From: Ophiura sarsii
Taxonomy: Eukaryota; Echinodermata; Ophiuroidea; Amphilepidida; Ophiuridae
DNA length: 64,000 nt
Direction: 5' to 3'
NCBI GenBank assembly: GCA_035610835.1
Contig: CM069454.1
Location: 60,990,580 to 61,054,579, forward strand
How positions within the stretch are numbered: position 1 is the stretch's first letter; the number at the start of each line of letters is the position of its first letter. The notes beneath the pieces were generated by a model. That model was given only the letters and a program-made list of their open reading frames with translations, was not told the origin of the DNA and made no database searches. Both the position numbers and the translations under genes were made by a program. Shown piece by piece: positions 1 through 10,612 of the stretch.

Positions 1-200
1 AATAATATTGAGGATGGACAATTAAGGAGCGCGATAAATCGCGCGACCAGAAATGGGTAAAGGAGCGCACTAGGCGCGCGATCGCTCTCGCGCGCCTCAA
101 ACGGCAAAGCCTGCGCCGCGCGGCCTATAGCACGTAAATTACGGGATTGTCACATGATACCCTAAGGTCTAAGCCCCTTCCCCGCACCGCACTTCCCTTA
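1..200. other. CpG- and GC-rich patch, no gene
   Basis: About the first 130 bases are rich in GCGC and CGCG words (for example around 31-45 and 71-125), unlike the AT-rich surroundings. No open reading frame or recognisable RNA lies here. It could be the edge of a CpG-rich regulatory region or of a GC-rich repeat that starts outside the window. Confidence 0.4.
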
Positions 201-210
201 CTTGATAATA

Positions 211-430
211 CACACAGAAAACACTATGTAAAAAAATTACACAAATTATGTAAAAAATACATAATCTGTGTAAAAATAGAACTCCATAATACTATGTAAA
301 CAGTTGTGTTAAGCTTTTGCATAGGAATGTACACAAGCTTGGGTATATATTACATGTTTTATGTAAACTCTTACATAATAATTATGGAGTTCTATATTTA
401 CATAATTTTTTACATAGTGTTTTCTGTGTG
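211..430. mobile_element. MITE with TA target duplication
   Basis: A 220-bp inverted-repeat element. The left end CACACAGAAAACACTATGTA is matched by its reverse complement ending at 430, and a second inverted pair (ATAGAACTCCATAAT near 277 and its complement near 381) lies further in. It is flanked by TA on both sides (209-210 and 431-432). No coding capacity. TA target sites are typical of the Tc1/mariner group. Confidence 0.7.
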
Positions 431-433
431 TAT

Positions 434-760
434 GGATATAGTAAGGCGGCCTTACACATAAGGCCACATGGGTATCTGGATACACGGAACGTGCGGTATT
501 GCCCCATCATACCCTATAAAGCCACCCCCTCCTCCCCGCACTTCCCTTACTTGATAATCTGGATTAAGGGCACATGGGCATCTGGATAAACGGAACGTGT
601 AGTACGGTATATTATCATGATTATTATAGAGTGTCTGGATTAGTAAGGGCACCAGTGGTATCAGGATTACGGGGTTCACTATAAAACGCAGATAGTCTCA
701 AATTACCTGGATATACTATGCGCAGGTGTGCCACCTGTGATAACTGGATTTTAAGGGTGT
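434..760 (+). repeat. degenerate minisatellite, ACATGGGTATCTGGAT type
   Basis: Imperfect units resembling AAGGGCACATGGGTATCTGGA recur at irregular spacing (near 465, 567, 635). The same motif fills 1740-2660. Open frames here are by-products of the repeat. Confidence 0.6.
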
Positions 761-844
761 ATTAGGTAGTATCTCGGGAGGCCTTATTTAGAAGAAGAAG
801 AAAAAAAGATTACTTTATACTTTCATAATGTTTATATAATATCC

Positions 845-1082
845 CTATTACTTATATTTTCTCCTTATTATATTGATTTATCTTTGTAACATAATTACTT
901 ATTTGTATTATCTCATCCATTACCATTTTTCCAAAGGGGTCGTTGACACGTGTAAGCTCTTCGTGAGTTTTTTTCAACGACGCCTTGCATATGCTATTGT
1001 TTTGTATATTTTTTGCTCTGACTCTGTATTGATATGTTGTATATGCGAAATAAATAAACCTGTAAACCTGTAAACCTGTAGA
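845..1082 (+). mobile_element. probable 3' end of a non-LTR retroposon
   Basis: The segment ends in AAATAAATAAACCTG followed by a direct repeat of AACCTGTA units (about 1053-1080). A 3' UTR-like sequence ending in a short tandem repeat is typical of LINE/SINE tails. No RT coding sequence is visible upstream, so this would be a 5'-truncated copy. Confidence 0.4.
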
Positions 1083-1735
1083 ACACAACAAACATGACAA
1101 AGGGACTACTATACGTTTAGGCCCTATATGCCTATTGGAGGAATAATGTATTTAAGTAAATAGGCCAAACAAAACCCGGATGGCACACATAGTGTTTAAG
1201 TACAAGCATGGAATGGTACAAGTGATCTTGATGATAGACTCCACCGACCATAAAACTAACCAACTATTATAGAACCCATATATAACGCTCAGAACGTAGG
1301 CCTATTACTTGAATACCTGAATGGCGGCACCAGCATCAACATTTTAAAGGAGGAAAACGGGGTGGCGGGGCAATAAAAGAATCGGGGGAGACATTTTAAA
1401 GCTAATTTCAAGTTACTTTCAGTTAAGTTTTGACATTAAAATACAACTTTTGTATTATTTGGGGGTACAAAATGGATATGGGTAGGGACATGAGTTGACA
1501 GGGGGTAACGGGGGAGGGGATATTAAGGCAATCCAGATACTCTGATTATTTTAAGTATTCCTACACATGAATAACCATTCAGGTGTCCTCATTAATCCAC
1601 GTAGGCCCTAATAGCCGCATACACAGTTATCACGGGTGCACTTAATATTCGATTCAAGATAAACCACATAGTCCATCATGGAGGTCCTATATTGGATCAC
1701 TAATACACAATCTTTATTAAAGTACATGGGGTGGT
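1083..1735. other. no gene seen
   Basis: No supported coding region, RNA or strong repeat is visible in this stretch. Confidence 0.5.
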
Positions 1736-1739
1736 ACCT

Positions 1740-2660
1740 GAATAATCAAGGGCACCATGTGTTATACATGCATGGCATACATGGATTTATTAAGGGCACA
1801 TGGTATATATGGATTATTAAGGGCACTGTGATGTGGTACCAATGTCAGTATTAAGGGCACCTAGGATACATACTCTTGCTGTTTTACAATACCCTCATCT
1901 TTATACGTTTTGATGTGACTAACCACCCGCTATTATTATAGCTTCGGCACCTATACCTGCGCTTTCCATTATAAACTGGATATAATACGGGCACATTGGT
2001 ATGGATATAATGCCGGCAAATGCGGTACCTGGGTTATTAAGGCCATCTGAGGGCCTAGGCCTATCATGGGCAACCGGTGTATTAAGAACTTGAGTACTTG
2101 GATTAGGAACATGGGTATCTGTATTATTTAAGAGCACATTGGACCTAGGCACATGGTGTATTAAGGGTACCACGTCACATTATATCAAGGGCACTTTAGG
2201 TACCTGAATAAGGACATACTCTTGATATATATATAAACATTTATAACGCTTTGATATTACCCACCTCTGCCTATTGTGATATGACTATTACTGCCCGCTA
2301 TCTTCGGCACCCGCGATTAATTCAAGTTACTTGAATGATAAAGTAAGGGCACATGGGTATCTCGATATAACGGCACACTGCAGTACCTGGATTATGTGGT
2401 ATACAGTGCCATTAAGGGCACCTGTGGTAACTGGATTAGGGGTAGGGCTTAGGCCTATGGGGTCCCTGGATATAATGGGACAACGGGTACCTGCATTTCA
2501 GGTCACATGGGAGGCCTACATAGGTATCTGGAAAGACAAGGTAGGCCTACCTACTTTAAGGCATATGTATACCTGGATTATCAAAAGCACCTGCGATATT
2601 CGGATTATTTAGGGCCCGTCTGGATTATGTATACATGTAGGACATGTTCTTGATATTGTA
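1740..2660 (+). repeat. degenerate minisatellite field (GGGCACATGGGTATCTGGAT)
   Basis: Many divergent copies of a 20-40 bp word built from AAGGGCACATGG and TATCTGGATTAT recur from about 1740 to 2640. Spacing and sequence drift suggest an old, decayed tandem array. Several small open frames on both strands arise from it and are not supported as genes. Confidence 0.65.
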
Positions 2661-2705
2661 TCAAATTTTCTTACGCTTTGTTTACTTACCTCCCCGTGAA
2701 ATCTT

Positions 2706-2740
2706 CTAGCGGGTCCGCGCGAAGCGCGGATGCCCGCTAG
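2706..2740. other. GC-rich hairpin
   Basis: A 35-base stem-loop: CTAGCGGGTCCGCGC pairs with GCGCGGA-TG-CCCGCTAG around a GAA loop, with a 2-base bulge. It stands out in AT-rich sequence. Function unknown; there is no Pol III signal or gene next to it. Confidence 0.7.
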
Positions 2741-3158
2741 TTAGTATTATTTAGTGACATTACTTTAGAATTGCAAACGCGTTGAAAAAAACCCAACACC
2801 TGTAAGAGTACATGATCAGTATCATCAGCAAACGCGGTTAACAGGTGTTACCCTTCAGCTATTTGTGTAGACACATAAATTAAGAGCGAAGATTTAACCG
2901 TGTCTATAGATGAATGAACGTGTCTATTGAAACATGGCGCCAATAATAATAGGAGATCTTCAACTTTATAATGTAAAATGCAACATTCACTAAAAGCAAC
3001 TTTCTGTTGAGATACCCACACTCTTAGACAAGTATGTCCATACAGACAGGGCATTTTGTATACATTTATCATTGTCGGCTACTTTTGACGTTATCATGCT
3101 GCACACAATCTAAGCGAAGTATAGCATATCCAAGAAATGTTACCGATATCATGAGTCT

Positions 3159-3605
3159 GTCACACATCAAAGAAGATTTCTTGATGTACCCCAGCATGCT
3201 TAGCGCCCCTTCAGTACCAGCAGGGCTTATCACTGAAACGCACAGTGCCACACATATGTTAAAGTAATTAACAGCTGGAGGTCGTCTGACCTCTACTATC
3301 TAATACATGGTGCAGATAGGGTAACTTGGCCACAAATATGAAAAGAGGTTGAATCCCAACTAAAACTTGTATTCATAAAAATATAGGGTCTTAAAGAAAA
3401 TCAAGAGAGGACTGTTATTAAAGACACATCAATCATATTACTTGCAACAGGATTTTCTTAAAGACCCTCGTTTAACAACTTTATAAGCATTTCCTTGCAC
3501 TGTAATGTCGATGGGAACCAATAGACACTGGTGACAGAAATCAGTGGTCATGTGATGAAAGTGAAGCATCCTGGGGTGCATCAAGAAATCTTCTTTGGTC
3601 ACACA
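3159..3605. mobile_element. foldback element, family FB1 copy 1
   Basis: The ends are inverted repeats of about 35 bp: CATCAAAGAAGATTTCTTGA near 3165 and the complement near 3575-3600. A diverged copy in the opposite orientation lies at 47690-48147; the match includes the internal segment around GGTGACAGAAA. No open frame of note. Confidence 0.7.
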
Positions 3606-3614
3606 TTATACTTG

Positions 3615-3760
3615 TTTAAACATCAGTCTGATCATGACTGGCGTCACGTCATACAGAAATCAATATAAAATCTCTCACTCACGGTGTTAACTTCAAAATA
3701 ACCTTCAGCACCTGCATTTCAATACCATGTTTAAAACATGTAGCAATACATGAAGAAAGT
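3615..3760 (+). repeat. dispersed repeat, partner at 59160-59310
   Basis: GTTTAAACATCAGTCTGA and the following AACCTTCAGC and ATTTCAATA blocks recur in the same order at 59160-59310. Non-coding. Confidence 0.55.
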
Positions 3761-3914
3761 GTTTAATTCATCAGCATGCGTATGATGTTAGTTGTATATA
3801 GAGGTTGAGTTTCAACTAATTGGTATGTGATGATAGGCAATCAATTAACTTTATTAACATGGCTCTGAGGAAGGATTTCTTTGGGGATTATCTATAAAAA
3901 GGGGTCAAAAAAGT

Positions 3915-4655
3915 AAGTCCCCCCTAAAGTTTGATAGCGTTTGTTTCCATAACTCCACACACAAATGTACCTTTTGAGAAATTGAAACGTTTATCAATAG
4001 AAAAAGACGTTTGGCTACCCATTGCAAGGTTTTTTCTTCAATATCAATAGCGTGTTTACTTCTTCCAAAACATTCACATTTCCCGAAAATGACGTTTTCA
4101 GAAAAAGTGGCACTTTTCAAAATCTTATGCAAGAGAGTTACAAAAATGTTTCCAGTGCTGTTTAAAATTAATTTGAATTGTCTTTATTTTATAGTTAAAA
4201 GAAAGTATTATCTTTCTTTAGCTGGTCCTTATTTTAAAATCATTTTATTTTATTCATGACTAGCCAATTCACGTCAATAACTTCCCCTGTGTATCAAAAC
4301 ATCATTTTGAGGAAATGTGACTTTTTGGGAAAAAGTAAACATGGTATTGAAAAGGAAAACTTTGTGTGGGTAGCCAAGGGTTTTTCCGTTTCATTAATTG
4401 TTCAACTTTTTAAAACGCATAAATGTGTGTGGATTTATGCAAACAAACTCGTATAGAATCTTGAAAAGTGCCACTTTTTTGAAAACATCGTTTTTGTGAA
4501 ATGTGATTATTTTGGGAAAAGTGATATTGATATTGAAATGGAGAAATTCGTTATGGATAGCCAAGTGTTTTTGCTTTTCATAAGTGTTTCAATCTCTCAA
4601 AACGTCTAAATATGTGTAGAGTTATGCAAACAAACGTGATCAAATTGTAGGGGGA
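3915..4655. mobile_element. long foldback element with duplicated right arm
   Basis: The left arm (from CCCCCCTAAAGTTTGATAGC) is the inverse of the right end (TTTGATCACGTTTGTT on the minus strand). The arms are about 200 bp. The right side carries two tandem versions of the arm (about 4300-4480 and 4490-4650), each with a GGATAGCCAAG or GGGTAGCCAAG block. Three small open frames inside are arm by-products. Confidence 0.6.
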
Positions 4656-4692
4656 AATTATATGCTGCATATAATAATATAATGGAGTTTTT

Positions 4693-4794
4693 TATGTTGT
4701 CTGGGTTGTAACTCGCAACTCGCAACTTTTAAAGGGACTTTTAAAAAAGTCCCTTTAAAAGTTGCGAGTTGCGAGTTACAACCCAGACAACATA
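4693..4794. other. 102-bp near-perfect palindrome
   Basis: Two 50-base arms are exact reverse complements around a 2-base AA centre (4743-4744). The arms contain CGCAACT repeats and a GGGACTTTT block next to the centre. A transcript would fold into an uninterrupted 50-bp hairpin. Confidence 0.9.
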
Positions 4795-4800
4795 CATATA

Positions 4801-5040
4801 TTGGCCTAATATTGGTTTCCCATTGGCAATAGTGGCATTTGCACCATATTGGCAGCCTATATTGGAGCAATATTGGCTGTCCATTGGCACTCTTTAATTG
4901 GCATTATGTTGGCAGCCTATATTGAAGCAATTTAGCACCCTTCAATTGGCATCATGTTGGCAGCCTATATTGGATCAATATTGGCTTTCCATTGGCACTC
5001 TTTAATTGGCATCATGTTGGCAGCCTATATTAGAGCAAAA
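4801..5040 (+). repeat. minisatellite, 48-60 bp period
   Basis: The word GGCAGCCTATATT starts at 4851, 4911, 4959 and 5019, each followed by GAGCAATATTGGC-like and CATTGGCACTCTTTAATTGG-like blocks. The period is 60, 48 and 60 bp. Confidence 0.85.
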
Positions 5041-5129
5041 TGGGCCCACAATATACCAGGGCGGAAAATGACACTATTATTTTGATATACAAAATCTGAC
5101 GTGATATACAAATTGCAGCACCTGTAAGA

Positions 5130-5580
5130 AGTTATCGCTTCCCGGCAGTTTTACGGAGCCTGTAATACCTGAGAGTCCACACCCTCCTTTATTAAAGCTG
5201 CTTGATTTCGTACTTTTTTATAATTGTGGCTATTCGTTGAACAAGATCTAACATAACTTTAAATCACATATCAAACCTCACAATTTACGACATGACCAAG
5301 ACAGAACCAGTAATCCATCGTTTTCACGACAGTCAGGTGAGATACCTAAAGTCTCCCAAATATAGACCTGGTATTCATGTATAGAATATACCCCATTTAC
5401 CAACACATGGCAGAAGTTCTTATTGATCTTGCGTACAATCTGTACTTTGAGATTGTGCAGGTTGTTCACGATAGACAGCTAAGCTCCTAGTGCTCAGGAT
5501 GACCGAGAATGGAGAATTGAGAAAGCATGAACTCGCCTGAGCTGGAAGCCAAAGGGTGAACGCTATAACTTCATTTACAG
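5130..5580 (+). repeat. dispersed repeat R2, partner at 60478-60890
   Basis: Blocks such as AGCTATTCGTTGAACAAGAT, ACGACATGACCAA and GCAGGTTGTTCACGATAGAC occur in the same order and orientation at 60478-60890. No coding frame is shared. Confidence 0.7.
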
Positions 5581-5633
5581 ATCTATTTTTTAATTAAAAC
5601 GATTGTGTTTTATTTAGAGAAATTCAATAACAC

Positions 5634-6330
5634 TCTAATATTGCCTCTGGTTTAAATAACAAAACACACAAACAAGATATATTACTCTAGGTAAGTCTTA
5701 ACATGTCAGTTTCATCACGTATTACTATTAACAGATGCTTATGTCACATGTTATTTGCATTTCTTTATTTTCACCCATCAGGATAGTAACCATCGCAACA
5801 CAGCAGGTGTAATACTTCTTATTGATTTTATTTTGAATGTAGACATATTTCTGACTACATTAATGTCGTCCTACCAAAGTCTTGGTCTCGCATGTGGTAC
5901 GTTAAATCCCCTAAATGTACTACCAACGTATTTTTCCTAACAAAAAAAAATACTTTAGTTAAGTCAGTTCGATGTTCTCGACGTGGCAGATTGGTCCCAG
6001 CTCACCGGTATTCCAAATTGTCTAGACATTTCGGTTGAATTTTACGGAAACTCGTGTGTGTCACCAATCTTTGATATGTTTGCAGGTGCAGGTTTCTAAA
6101 TGACCCAGATTCGTTGGAAGTATCGTCTGCAGACGAAAGTGTTAAGATTGAGTTTAATTAAAGTACAGCTGTCTCACTATGAAACACGAACCAATCAAGT
6201 GTTGTCTAATCATAGGACAAAACACCAAATGACAGGATGGGTTCATAACCAGTATTCATACACTCTTAGTAGTTACGAACCAATCACAAACAGGAAACTA
6301 AAACGCGCGGAGTGTATAAAAAGTGTATAA
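5634..6330 (+). repeat. dispersed repeat R1, partner at 55373-56300
   Basis: Almost the whole segment aligns by eye with 55373-56300 in the same orientation, and its first part with 59405-59500. Shared words include CACACAAACAAGATATATTA and ATGTACTACCAACGTATTTG-like stretches. A small frame at 5755-5940 resembles one at 55491-55688, with a 3-bp length change that keeps the frame. I still treat it as non-coding. Confidence 0.7.
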
Positions 6331-6353
6331 TTTTACTTTACCGTTATTGTTCA

Positions 6354-6704
6354 ATACTGGGACCTAAAATTTGCCAGGATCACTCGATACGGGTACGATC
6401 TTACTGTTCCTGTATCGGTCGATACTGGAACACCAAATTGTGTTCCAGTATCAAGCAATACTGGAACGTTTTTTGTATTTTTTTTGTATCGGGCGACACT
6501 GGTACACATGCTATTTGTAGTGATTTGTCCAAGTATTGAACGATACTGGTTCATAATTGTGTTCCAGTATCGCCCGATACTGATACATTTTATATGTGCC
6601 AATATCGTCCGATACCTGAACACTGAATTTGTACCAGTATCGAACGATTCTGGGTGTTCCAGTATCAGACGATACTAGTACAGTCCAGAATCTGGGACCT
6701 AAAG
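6354..6704. mobile_element. palindrome-array element PA, copy 1
   Basis: About nine units of the near-palindrome CCAGTATCGNNCGATACTGG lie at a spacing near 36 bp (for example 6411, 6449, 6563, 6634, 6659). The spacer GGAACACCAAATTGTGTTCC is itself near-palindromic. The right end TCTGGGACCTAAAG is the inverted end seen in the other copies. The left end is degraded. Confidence 0.8.
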
Positions 6705-7008
6705 TTTCGTATACAAAATCGCCCTCATCTTTGCACGAGCCACTTGGATTTCGTTAAGTTTTCTCTGTTTGCAAGTGTGAGTCAATTTGCATGGTCAACT
6801 TGTTGTTAATACAAATATTAACCGGATAATTATTATTCCGAAAAGAATACAGCACTTATTTCCGTTTCTAGTCCATTTCCATTCGGTATACTATTCATAT
6901 AATATATGGCCTTGTCACTGATTGTGGATCGATCTTGTAGCTCACGAGGCTGAAAAGATAAAATAAAAGGCAATCTTATAGGTTCATAAGGATCATTGAT
7001 AAGAATCT

Positions 7009-7446
7009 GATATGGAATGTTCATTTTACTGATCCAGTATAAAGGTACTCACGTTTCGGATACGTCTTTATTCTTTGTCAACACTTTTGGTAGTGACGTT
7101 CTTGACTCCGACCATTTCATCGGATGGAACGAGGCTAAAGTCAATGGCACAGAGCAAGACATATACAAAAGATGAATCAGAGAGGCTATTGAAATCGGAA
7201 AAAGATGGACCACCACGATGAACAAACGAGGGGCGATACAACCTCACCCACGTTTTCGACGATCTTTTATTATCAGGAAGAACAAAATCCCCCGATGATT
7301 AATTAACTGGCAACTCCGAGACTGAAAAAAGCGTCGTGAGTCGTCAAGATCGTCTCTACCAAAAGGGTTGACTCGGATACTGACGTATCAGAAACGTACA
7401 CGTGAGTACCTTTACACTGGATCAGTAAAATGAACATTCCATATCA
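7009..7446. mobile_element. foldback element, 438 bp
   Basis: Ends of about 50 bp are inverted: GATATGGAATGTTCATTTTA at 7009 and its complement ending at 7446. The similarity continues inward (GGTACTCACGT, TTTTGGTAGTGACG) for roughly 100 bp. No coding frame. Confidence 0.75.
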
Positions 7447-7585
7447 GGAAATCTGTTCATTAAACATACCGTATGTCTTATTTCTTTAACATATAGAATC
7501 CATATTATGGATGTTCCTCCTTTTTACAACTGTTGATTGTATTCTTTGTTTGGAAGTCAAATATATGAAATGGGAAAATGTGTTA

Positions 7586-8845
7586 TTTAGGTCCCAGATT
7601 CTGCACTGTACATGTATCGTCCGATACTGGAATACCCAGTATCGTTCGATACTACTGGTACAAAGTCATTGTTCCAGTATCGGCCGATACTTGCATATAC
7701 AAAATGGTGATACTGGATCAATGCTGGGACAATGCTGGGACAAATCTCACAGGTATTATGTGCACCAGTATCGCCCGATACTGGAAAATAAAAACGGTCC
7801 AGTATCAACCGATACTGGAACACAATTTGGTGTTCAATTATCGACCGATACTGGAACAGTAAAATCGTACCAGTATCGACCGATACAAAATCAGTGATCA
7901 GTTGTTTCGGTTATCAAAAACTTCCTTGACCCAATGGTATTTGTGGAGCTGCATTGAAAAATGGTGGATGTTACAATCTAAGTGCGGCGCCTGAATTGGT
8001 TGCACCCTAGTTGATGCGATCTGATTCTGATGATTCACCAACAGCGAAATTACAACGCTTTGAACCCTTTGGAAAAGGCGCTATACCGGGTGGTTCAAAA
8101 AAAGGTTGACCCAAGTTCAAAGTAATTTTTCAACCACATTTAAAGTTTAATATAAATTTTGTTTGCTTAGTCTTAATCAGCAGTAAGTTTTGAAATTATC
8201 CTGAAAAGATGGCACGTTTAGCTTGTTTGGTTCTTCAGATATGGTTCGTTACAGAAAACATGTACAAAACTGACTTGTCCACGGGAGCATTATTTAGTTT
8301 TTGTCTTAAACAAAACAGCATGCTCTAGTTTCAGAATTGAAAAGCCCGCCCTGACAAAGTATCCCAATCTCCATGCTTATGTGCCATTCACATTAAACAA
8401 AGAAACGTAGATACGTATAGGTAGGTAATGTCAAGCACCAGACAGATGTCTCAGATGTCTCCTTGTTTCTTTTTCTCCTATTTTTACAATTTGTGACCAA
8501 TCGTGTGTAAGTCCACTTTGTGCATTCCATCTCTACGTAAGGACGCTCCCGTGGCCAAGGCAGCTTTGTGCATGCTTTTTGTAATGAACCATATCTGAAG
8601 AACCAACCAAGATAAATGTACCATCTTATCAGGATAATTTCAAAACTTACTGCTGATTAAGACTAAGCAAACAGAAATTATCTGAAACTTTAAATGTGGT
8701 TGAAATATTACTTTGAACTTGGGTCAACTTTTTTTTTTGAACCACCCGGTATATATCCAGTTAATATAAATCTAGTTATTATTACTAGCAACTTTTATAT
8801 TCTAGTATTGTACAATACTGGTACACCAGTGTCTGGGACCTCAAG
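7586..8845. mobile_element. palindrome-array element PA, copy 2, interrupted
   Basis: The left end TTTAGGTCCCAGATTCTG follows a TA (7584-7585). Seven CCAGTATCGNNCGATACTGG units lie at 7610-7890. The matching right end GTCTGGGACCTCAAG stops at 8845 before a TA (8846-8847), next to one last unit at 8804-8822. The gap between is explained in part by the nested foldback at 8094-8751. That both ends belong to one element is an inference. Confidence 0.6.
8094..8751. mobile_element. foldback element, 658 bp, TA-flanked
   Basis: The termini are TACCGGGTGGTTCAAAA and TTTGAACCACCCGGTA. The arms are about 200 bp and match up to the CCACGGGAGC block (about 8280 and 8545). TA flanks both ends (8092-8093, 8752-8753). 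No coding frame. Confidence 0.8.
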
Positions 8846-8859
8846 TACACTTTTTCAAT

Positions 8860-9166
8860 GAATGTGTTTCCATATCATCTAAGGCGGGCCTTTAACACGG
8901 AGCGCATGCGCACAGATATCAGCAATTTAAGCCGTGATTCAGTTAGGATAGATTCTACCAATAAACGAATACAAATGGATGGACGTACGTAGATGCTGTT
9001 TTGTAGCCGTTATGTCGAGCGACAAAATGTGCATACGGCTGTAAGATTGATCGGGTGAGGTTCATACAGATATAGGCTACCCAACTCACCTACGCGGTTG
9101 GAGCTTTCTATTTGCGTGTTACATCGTTCACAGTAGTATACCTAAGGTTTTATCCAACTAGTTAGG
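8860..9166 (+). promoter_or_regulatory. 5' flank of the GPCR gene
   Basis: This roughly 300-base stretch separates the last repeat from the GPCR start codon. No clear TATA box or splice acceptor was seen. An in-frame TAA at 9143-9145 closes the reading frame upstream of the ATG. The start context is A at -3 and G at +4, which suits a eukaryotic start. Confidence 0.4.
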
Positions 9167-10246
9167 ATGGAACTCTGTGACGAAAATAGCAGCATTGAAT
9201 CATACGAAAGGGACAAATATTCCCAGGCGTCTTGGTCTTTCGTCGTCATCTTTGTGCCAATTGTGAGCGCCTTTGGTATACTCTGTAACTGTGCTTTTAT
9301 CTTTGTTGTATACCGTGTGCAATCTATGAGAAATGTTACCAATATATATTTAGTCAACTTAGCATTGGCTGACAGTTCGCTCCTTGTAGCTGCCTTCTCA
9401 CAATATATCGGTGATTATGTCGTATCGCCTGTGTATGATCTTCATTTTTCTTTCCATACCATATTTGGATGTGCTGTACCGAACTTCTTCATCTATTTTT
9501 GTTATTACGCCTCTTTATGGACAATTACTCTTGTGAGCGTGGAAAGATATCTGGCAATATGTCATACATTCTGGCATCGACTTGTTAGCAACAGGGCACG
9601 TGCTATTCGAATGGTGTTACTGGTTTGGATAATATCCCTCATCTTTGCTCTACCGTCGGCCCCATATAAACCGATAATCATCTGTCTTATGTCATCGGAA
9701 TCAAATGGCACGCAGATAGCAACAAATATACCCTACTGTGATTTCACCTGTGGCTGGTGCTCAGGGGCACTTTATCTCACCGATTTTATACAATTTTTTG
9801 TGGCTTTACTTATAAATATCGTAATGTATACATTGATCATCTGCAAACTCAGTAATACTGACTTCCCAGCCGAAGCAAACAGTAATGCCAGTAACAATCG
9901 GGTCTTGCAGACGCGTAACGCTGTGGCCAAAATGCTTATCATAAATGGAGTGATATTCTTTGTGTGTCTTGCGCCATTTACAATTGCTAATATCGAAAGC
10001 ATTTTTAATTACTTTGATGGTACTATTTTCAATAACAATTTTGTCAATCATTTGGGTTGGGCAGGAAGAGTACTGTTCTTATTGAATTCCTCATTGAATC
10101 CTCTAGTCTACAATGTCACTAATTTACGATACAGGATGGCTTTTCGACAGGCTTTCAGTTTTCGACAGACATTGAAGAATAACGCGTATAACACTGGATC
10201 TCTCAAAACTGCGACATCACAAATATCAAATGTTACTAAGATGTAG
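9167..10246 (+). CDS. class A (rhodopsin-type) GPCR, peptide-receptor-like
   Basis: An intact 359-residue seven-transmembrane receptor in one exon, expected in the plasma membrane and coupling to G proteins. Seen: TM1 about 24-48 with Asn41; TM2 with LALAD (Asp69); Cys102 before TM3; the ERY motif at 126-128; TM4 with Trp154; extracellular loop 2 rich in Cys (173, 191, 195, 198) that can pair with Cys102; TM5 about 204-226; TM6 with CLAP at 267-270 in place of the usual CWxP; TM7 with NPLVY at 311-315; a tail of about 40 residues. Possible N-glycosylation lies at Asn7 and in loop 2 at Asn180. The Met chosen is the first after an in-frame TAA 24 bases upstream. The TNIYLVNLALAD and ERYLAICH segments recall peptide receptors such as the TRH or neuromedin-U type, but the ligand cannot be assigned. 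The Trp toggle-switch residue and the TM5 proline are absent. Lack of introns fits either a retrogene or an intronless receptor expansion. Confidence 0.93.
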   Translation: MELCDENSSIESYERDKYSQASWSFVVIFVPIVSAFGILCNCAFIFVVYRVQSMRNVTNIYLVNLALADSSLLVAAFSQYIGDYVVSPVYDLHFSFHTIFGCAVPNFFIYFCYYASLWTITLVSVERYLAICHTFWHRLVSNRARAIRMVLLVWIISLIFALPSAPYKPIIICLMSSESNGTQIATNIPYCDFTCGWCSGALYLTDFIQFFVALLINIVMYTLIICKLSNTDFPAEANSNASNNRVLQTRNAVAKMLIINGVIFFVCLAPFTIANIESIFNYFDGTIFNNNFVNHLGWAGRVLFLLNSSLNPLVYNVTNLRYRMAFRQAFSFRQTLKNNAYNTGSLKTATSQISNVTKM

Positions 10247-10379
10247 AGCTTTCAGATGCTCAAAGCAGAACGATGATGGAATTATCAATTTGTATTCAAT
10301 TTCAATTGTGTGACTAACATATATGCTATTTAAAACATGGCATTTCACAGAGATCGTGCTGTGCGAAAAACGCACAACA

Positions 10380-10385
10380 AATAAA
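10380..10385 (+). promoter_or_regulatory. candidate poly(A) signal of the GPCR gene
   Basis: AATAAA lies 134 bases after the stop codon and is the first such hexamer noticed downstream. It would give a short 3' UTR. No transcript evidence is available. Confidence 0.4.
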
Positions 10386-10612
10386 AACAACAGAGCAATT
10401 TAATTTGAGAAAACATGCGTGTGTAATCATGAACATGAGGAGCAGGTTTACATTGACAAATTGTTCTAAAATCTCAACATTCATTTTAATTTGGGAAAGT
10501 AATGTTTGTGACGATTCTGTGACATAACGTAACGTAAGCAAACGTCAGCATTGATGTTGTGAATAGTAAGCATACCTATGAAACAGCTTCATGTAATTTA
10601 TATAACCAAGAT

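Noticed and set aside
4693..4794. microRNA precursor
   Set aside because: A perfect 50-bp stem with a 2-base loop is not the imperfect stem with an open loop that is usual for animal miRNA precursors. It is kept as a palindrome only.
4658..4870. 70-codon minus-strand frame
   Set aside because: It crosses the 102-bp palindrome and the following minisatellite; the sequence explains the frame without coding.
6312..7897. Overlapping open frames with repeated YWN/STDTGT-like residues on both strands
   Set aside because: All lie in the PA palindrome arrays; a palindromic unit gives similar frames on both strands.
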